Assembly (NCBI GenBank): GCA_022578605.1
Contig: MU394092.1
Coordinates: forward strand, 248,001-312,000
From: Camillea tinctor
Lineage: Eukaryota > Ascomycota > Sordariomycetes > Xylariales > Xylariaceae
Direction: 5' to 3'
Length of the DNA: 64,000 nt
Made by a program: the position numbers and the translations under genes. This document shows, one piece after another, positions 58,372 through 64,000 of the stretch. The first letter of the stretch is position 1. Every line of letters starts with the position of its first letter. Below the pieces are notes generated by a model that was not told the DNA's origin, made no database searches, and saw nothing but the letters and a program-made list of their open reading frames with translations.

Positions 58372-60195
58372 GATTATAGTAAATAGCCAGGAAGAACCGA
58401 AGTAGAGTCTCCCAATATAAAAATAAGGAAAAATTAAAGAAGAGAAAAAAGAATGAAGCCGACGACAGCGTCAACAAGAGGGACAACCCGAAGCAACACG
58501 GGAATTGAGGTGTCGGATTTATTTAACTGCTGACGCCAGTGTTGATCTTTGCGAGTCAGGGTGGAGGATATCAATGGGCTCTATAAATATTTACTAACTT
58601 AGACTATGTAATACGTTTCCCCTTAATATCCGACTGCATGAACTAGCAGAACCTAGTGAATTGCCAGTATAAGTAGAAATGAATAAGAGGCTTTCTCAAC
58701 TTTCAAGATAGGCCAGCAGCTTTCACGGGGCGCCATGGCGGTATCCAAACTAGGTATTTTGCAACCCTTCTCCCTACGTCAACATAACCTTGATGTAGTA
58801 TGTGCCATCGGTAGTGGTGGTGAGTATTTAGCGCGACGGTGCGGTTCTTGCGAGCGCGAAGGATGTGACAGCCACAAGCGTACTCCTACGATATTGACTT
58901 AAACGCTTCTAAAAAACTGTAAGCCCTAGATGGAGATCATCGTGCACTAAGCCTGCCTAGGATACTTAGTATAAAAAAAAACGCTCCGATCGTGTACGGT
59001 TTTATGCCCGATTGTCAGGAACCATTTTTAGGTTACGGATGGCCAAAATTGGCGTGAAATGTCTAACAAGGTTGGAGGCTGATGAGAACTGTCTATCAAT
59101 GTTCGCCCGACACCAGTCACCTCGGATGAGACAGCCACCCTAGACAGCCATTGTTCTCCCAGCTAGTAATGCCCCTAGTGTTTTCCGCTGTCGAGATACA
59201 TACCGCTATTTGACAATATGCTGTCGATAGACTCTCTTCGGCCCCGTAAATATTCATATGAGACTATATGCAGCCAAGCTACCATCCATAAGCCACGATT
59301 TCCCGATATGCATTGCACCATTAGAGGCATCATCTCGGTGCTATTGTCACCACGTTTTCAATACCACTCCACAATGCGGCTGACCTAGTCGCATAAGTTA
59401 TGCAGCTTCTTCCTAAGAGACCTAAGGGAGTATACAGATGCGGTCTAGACTCGGGTAGGACCCAATAACCCTACTCGGACTACATAGTTGAAATGTGCCG
59501 AACATGTGAAAAATACAATCCGTAATGGCCGTGGATGGCGCCCGAGACAACGGCACCAAGAGTATGCAGCATAGACGGCTGCGATTAGCCAGTTTGCCGG
59601 CGATAGGGAGATGGACTCGAGACCAGCGAACAACGCCACACGATATTTCAAAGTGATCGACCATCATGGGCATCGACAAGAAAGCCACATTCAAGATTGC
59701 GGATCGCGATATCTCAACTATACACCTAGCTCACTAGTACTATGTCGGAGGCATATGGGAAAAGACCCTAGCTGGCTCGCTTCACGAGCATGGTGCTTAC
59801 CTATCAGACCAGCTAGTGGTAGGTAAGCATGACTTGTTGTTCAATCTAGGGTGTTTCCCATCCCCTAGGCTATAAGCAATACTAGGGCGAGAAAGGATCT
59901 TGGTAGGGATGATAGTGTTCCCGGAGGCCCCATTCCGGCATACCGATATCTTGTGGTTGGTGCCATGCCCTCAGTACCGCTGGTCGTATATAACAAGACC
60001 ATTGGTAACCCGTGTCTGCCGTGTGGGTAGGGGCTTATCGGATTCTCCATGTAGTCGAGATCGATTCGTATGAGTCAGATCTTATACCGCTGGAGGCGAC
60101 TTTGCTCGTTATCTCCTTAATCTCATAATAATCACTATCTTTTACTCTTACTTATCTGTATAACCTTCTGTTTCTTCATATCACACTCTTTCACC
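58372..60195. other. Divergent intergenic region, ELO/P450
   Basis: 1.8 kb between outward-facing elongase and P450 genes. It includes a 10-base inverted repeat at 59794-59803/59820-59829. From about 60110 a C/T-rich leader precedes the P450 start. Short frames at 59420-59830 on both strands do not look like protein. Confidence 0.5.
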
Positions 60196-61812
60196 ATGTC
60201 GAGCATCAGTGCTGGGCCTCTTCTGGCCGTTACCGCTGCGGCTTCTTTCCTCTACGCTCGACAGACGGAATTGCCTATTTTCCAGACTGTAGTCTCGGCT
60301 ATAGCCATCGTATTTCCGCTATACGCTTTTGTCTGGCTTAGTTGGATATTTCCTCTGTACGTGTCGGAACTGAGACATGTTCCCACGGTACCAGGCTTCC
60401 CACTCTGGGGTCAGTTCTTCGAGATTATCACCCAAGAATGTGGTGTGCCTCAAAGGAAGTGGCACCAGGAACACGGCCCCATTATCAGATACTTCTTCCC
60501 CTTTGGAGCCGAGCGTCTCTCCATTGCCGATGATGAGGCTCTTAAACAGATGACGGTCAAGAACCCTTATAACTACCCTAAACCCGTGCGTGCCAAGCTG
60601 TGGATGGTCCGCATATTGGGCGAGGGCGTACTCCTTGCGGAAGGCCAGGAACATGTACACCAGCGCAAGTCTCTCGCACCGGGGTTCTCTATCCAATCCA
60701 TCCGCAACCTTACCCCGGTATTCTGGGAGAAGTCACTTCTGCTTGCGAAGTGCTGGCGACAAGAGATGACCGCGAACAAGGTTACAACCAAATCTTTCGA
60801 AGTGCTTGAGTGGCTGAACCGGACCACTCTCGACATCATCGGCAGCGCTGGTTTCGGATATGAGATCAACTCGCTCGAGCACCCGGAAACCCCTATCCGT
60901 GAAGCTTATCGCCTCGTCTTTGCATTTGATATCGCCTCGCGCCTGCTCCACGGGATCCAGGCCTTCATCCCTGCGTCCAAGTACATCCCCGCCAAGATGA
61001 ACCGCGACATGGAGACCTCCCGGGCCATTATCATCAACAAGGCCACCGAGATCATCACGGAGAAGCAGGAGCAGGCCGAGAACAACACCGGTGGCAAGGA
61101 CATCCTTGCACTGATCGCGCGGGAGAACAAGAAGCTGAAGGCCATGGGCGAGCCCGGCCTCTCCTTCGAGACCATGCGCGACCAGGTCATGACCTTCCTC
61201 GGGGCCGGACACGACACCACAGCCACGGGCGTCGCCTGGACGATCCACCTCCTATCGACGCACCCGGAGATCCAGTCGCGCCTGCGCGAGGAGATCAAGG
61301 ACCACATGCCCTTCCTGTTCGACAAGCGCTCGCGGTTCGACGCGGGCAAGCTCGCCGCCGCCGACGCGGACCAGCTGCCCTACCTGGACAACGTGTGCCG
61401 GGAGTCGCTGCGGTACATCCCGCCGATCCCGATGACGGTGCGGCAGTCGCTCGCGGAGGACCAGCTGGGACCGTACAAGGTGCCGGGCGGAACGGTGATC
61501 TACGTGCTGGCCAACGCGATCAACCGGCTGCCGGCGTACTGGGGCCCCACGGCCGACGAGTTCGACCCGGACCGGTGGGAGGACCTGCCTAAGACGTTCA
61601 CGACCAACGCGTTCATGACGTTCCTGCAGGGCCCGCGCGGCTGCGTCGGGCGCAAGTTCGCTGAGACGGAGATGAAGATCCTGCTGTGCTGCCTGCTCAG
61701 CATGTACGAGTTCAAGCGCGATGCTGCCACGCCCGATCCCGAGGAGTGGAAGATGTGGCGGTTGGTGCTGCGGCCTAAGGAAGGGGTTACGGTGAAGGTG
61801 ACCGCTATATGA
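60196..61812 (+). CDS. Cytochrome P450 (family not assigned)
   Basis: Microsomal heme monooxygenase of 538 residues in one exon. The N-terminus has two hydrophobic stretches (about 7-20 and 30-55), followed by the proline-rich hinge VPTVPGFPLWG. The C-helix block is HVHQRKSLAPGF, the I-helix AGHDTT (337-342), the K-helix ExxR ESLR (403-406) and DPDRW near 458. The heme loop is FLQGPRGCVG with Cys483, followed by KFAETEMK. This loop belongs to the large CYP3/CYP4-like group of fungal P450s acting on fatty acids or terpenoid products; I cannot name the family or substrate. Third-position GC is ordinary in the first 250 codons and then becomes almost complete from about 60950 to 61720, an abrupt change inside one exon. 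Confidence 0.93.
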   Translation: MSSISAGPLLAVTAAASFLYARQTELPIFQTVVSAIAIVFPLYAFVWLSWIFPLYVSELRHVPTVPGFPLWGQFFEIITQECGVPQRKWHQEHGPIIRYFFPFGAERLSIADDEALKQMTVKNPYNYPKPVRAKLWMVRILGEGVLLAEGQEHVHQRKSLAPGFSIQSIRNLTPVFWEKSLLLAKCWRQEMTANKVTTKSFEVLEWLNRTTLDIIGSAGFGYEINSLEHPETPIREAYRLVFAFDIASRLLHGIQAFIPASKYIPAKMNRDMETSRAIIINKATEIITEKQEQAENNTGGKDILALIARENKKLKAMGEPGLSFETMRDQVMTFLGAGHDTTATGVAWTIHLLSTHPEIQSRLREEIKDHMPFLFDKRSRFDAGKLAAADADQLPYLDNVCRESLRYIPPIPMTVRQSLAEDQLGPYKVPGGTVIYVLANAINRLPAYWGPTADEFDPDRWEDLPKTFTTNAFMTFLQGPRGCVGRKFAETEMKILLCCLLSMYEFKRDAATPDPEEWKMWRLVLRPKEGVTVKVTAI

Positions 61813-62681
61813 TTGGGTAACTTAATGAGGAGGGTGAGATGGGGGAATCATCTTTGTCGTTAAATTGTATTGTAACCATTAGTTATGCGACGGTGCCGGT
61901 GTTTGGTGTAGAGGGTAGGTTTAAAAGATAATCAAGGGGACGGGGGTGGATGCAGCGACTCCATTTACATATTTCTCTTGTATATATATACATATATAGA
62001 AGGGAAATATCTATCTCATAGACCTCTCAAGCTAATGGTAAAAAGAATACTTGTTCTGTTTAGTTCTACTGCCTATGTCGCTATGTAAGTGATAAGGTTA
62101 TGTAGGTTAGTAGGTTGGTGTTGTAACTTGTACGCGATGAAGAGAAGATGTACCATACCGTTTTAGTCTATGTCCTAAAGCGTCTTACGAAAGACTTCGC
62201 TTATATGCACATATCTCTATAGGCTCCTAACATTCATTTATAGGTCATAGAGATATGCAACGATGACCTCAGGTTCCTGTTAGTCACAAGAGTCCGTTTG
62301 CAGCCAATAGGAATGCACCGGCTAAACAGCGGACAATACGCTTTCCGCCATGGCCCGTGCGCGAGGCTCGTCGCGGCAACCCAAAGGAGAACCGCGAACA
62401 GCTGGACAAGCTTCTTTGCTGCCATCATCACATTTTTTGCTATCTGACCAACTCGTATCCCTCTTGGTTCATCTCTTTCCCATTGTCGCGGAAATCTTTT
62501 CCCTTTAACGTGGTTTCATTCGCTTGACAACCACAAGTCTGTGCTTTCGGGTTTCGACATCCCTGCCACACATCCCGATCGTGCCGTTGAGCCAAGTTCG
62601 CCGAATCGTCCCATCCCACTCACACCCATACCCCCTTTAGTCTTGCCCTCCGACATCGTCGCATTATCCATTACCGCCAAA
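61813..62681. other. Intergenic region, P450 to TFIIS
   Basis: Contains the P450 3' UTR, a TATATATATACATATATAG stretch at about 61981-62000 and the upstream region of the TFIIS gene, with a C/T-rich leader from about 62590. No gene is seen. Confidence 0.55.
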
Positions 62682-63740
62682 ATGATGGACCAGCGTGAGC
62701 TTGAGTCGCACATCAAGGCCGTCCACAAGGCTGCCAGCGCCAACGAGCCAGCCGCTAGTCTGATAGCCATGTTGGAGATTCTCAAGAAGGATGCTGCGCC
62801 TACGGAAGAGATGTTGCGCGTAAGTTTTAGACATGGCCTTTGATCCATAACGTCATCGCTACATCTACCGAAAGCATAAAATAACCGAAGCGAACTAGAC
62901 TACGAAAGCTGGTATCGTTGTTGGCAAGCTCCGATCCAACGCCAACCGAGAAGTCGCCCGTGTCGCCAACGAAGTTGTCGCCAAGTGGAAGAGGGGTGTT
63001 GAGGCTGAAAAGAAGGCCAAGGGTCTCCAGCCCGGAGGAGCCAAGGCCCATGGCTCGGTATCTCCCGCTGGCAAATCTTCCTCTCCGGCGCCGAAGCCCT
63101 TGGTTGGCGGCAAGAAGGCATACGAGGGCGATACCGAGACCCGCAAGTACACCACCGACAAGGTCGACATCAACCGAACCAGCTCCCAGACCCGTAATAA
63201 CTGTATCGGTCTTCTCTACAATGGCCTCGGTTACCGATCCACCGAACCGATAGCTAACGTCCTCCAGCGAGCTCAGGAGGTGGAGAACGCAGCTTACAAG
63301 GCCTACAACGGCGAGACGAAGGAGTACAAGGACAAGATCCGCTCGCTTTTCCAGAACTTGAAGGTCAAGACCAACGCCGAACTCGGCCGGAACGTCATGT
63401 CGGGGTCTATCACTGCCGAGCGCTTCGTAGTCATGACGTCAAAGGAGCTCATGTCGGCCGAGCAACGTAAGACGGATGCCGAGCTGGAGCAGGAGAATAT
63501 GAAGAAGGCCCAGGTCCCCATGGCGGAGAAGAGTATCAGCGACTCGCTGGAGTGCAGCGGCTGCAAGAAGAAGATGGTTAGCTATTCGCAGGCCCAGACC
63601 CGCAGTGCTGATGAACCTATGACCACGTTCTGCGAGTGTATGAACTGCGGAAAGCGCTGGAAGGTACGTCTTTTCAAGTATCCCCTGTTTTGCAACAAAA
63701 AATCCCATATATGCTAACTATTTACTTATAGTTCTCTTAA
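62682..63740 (+). CDS. Transcription elongation factor TFIIS
   Basis: RNA polymerase II elongation factor that rescues backtracked polymerase by stimulating transcript cleavage (yeast Dst1). Three exons (62682-62819, 62899-63663, 63732-63740; introns of 79 and 68 bases) give 303 residues. The N-terminal LW-type domain spans the first exon junction (KAGIVVGKLRSN just after it). A Ser/Pro/Lys linker leads to the central polymerase-binding domain at about 130-250. The zinc ribbon occupies about 265-303, with CSGC and CMNC ligand pairs and the catalytic acidic pair in SADEPM. The last coding exon has nine bases (Phe, Ser, stop), giving the usual RWKFS ending. A naive reading through the second intron would replace it with VRLFKY and more. 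ATG at 62685 is an equally good start. Confidence 0.95.
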
Positions 63741-64000
63741 TCTGCCTGCCTTCTCTTCCCTCTACTATCCCGATCCTTTTCTAGTAGGGCTAGTTTTCGC
63801 GATGATTTAATGAGGTTTCAGGTTTTTTTTTCTTCTTTTTCGGCCAATGGAAGAATTTGCCATGGCGTGGATGGCTGGCGTACTATTCGTTTTTAAATCC
63901 TTAGCTGTCGTTGTGTAGTTCTCTTCCCATTACCACAACAGCAGGAACAACGCCTTAACTCGTTGTTTGCGTCGGAGTTGAGGATCAAATTTAGAGCCTG
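63741..64000. other. TFIIS 3' region, window end
   Basis: Follows the TFIIS stop codon and contains a T-rich stretch at about 63823-63841. No further gene begins before the window ends. Confidence 0.5.

Overview
The window is nuclear DNA of a filamentous ascomycete (Pezizomycotina; probably a sordariomycete, a softer guess). The evidence is short GT-AG introns of 48-126 bases with CTAAC/CTAAT-like branch sites, fungus-specific families (WSC protein, fucose-lectin-like membrane protein, CYP52-like P450, fungal NLR-type N-terminus), and gene-poor spacers rich in homopolymers and ACCTACCT/TACCTAGGTA words. I find 19 protein-coding loci; 15 have introns I could place by hand so that reading frames and family motifs join across the splice sites.

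Layout. About 1.5-25.5 kb is mostly housekeeping: ribosomal protein uS5/RPS2, a very large secreted WSC protein, a mitochondrial-type mercaptopyruvate sulfurtransferase/rhodanese, the APC/C RING subunit APC11, a conserved protein of unknown function, an Sso-type syntaxin and a MEMO1-family protein. Spacers here are up to 4.4 kb, and one holds a candidate RNA polymerase III element near 15.6 kb.

About 25.9-34.7 kb looks like an accessory, partly decaying island. It has a CorA-like Mg2+ transporter with two in-frame stops, a divergent RelA/SpoT (alarmone-synthetase-type) gene split by one frameshift, and an intact 1,039-residue protein with a fungal NLR-type N-terminus, one ankyrin-like segment and a hydrophobic C-terminus. 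About 35.5-48 kb carries a cysteine-rich zinc-type protein, a GPI-type surface protein, a membrane-anchored fucose-lectin-like protein, a CYP52-like P450 and a secreted protein built on three copies of a two-cysteine module.

About 48.8-61.8 kb carries an MFS exporter with a long N-terminal extension, a THEM6-like hotdog thioesterase, an ELO fatty-acid elongase and a second P450. With the CYP52-like gene this makes a loose neighbourhood of lipid-acting enzymes, but any shared pathway is inference. The window ends with the complete gene for elongation factor TFIIS, whose last coding exon is only 9 bases.

The observations most worth following are the RelA/SpoT-CorA-NLR-like island, the eightfold cysteine module of the WSC protein, the threefold secreted module, the over-represented intergenic palindrome TACCTAGGTA, the pol III-like element, and sharp GC shifts inside genes. 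No search could be run; all family names rest on recognising motifs by eye.
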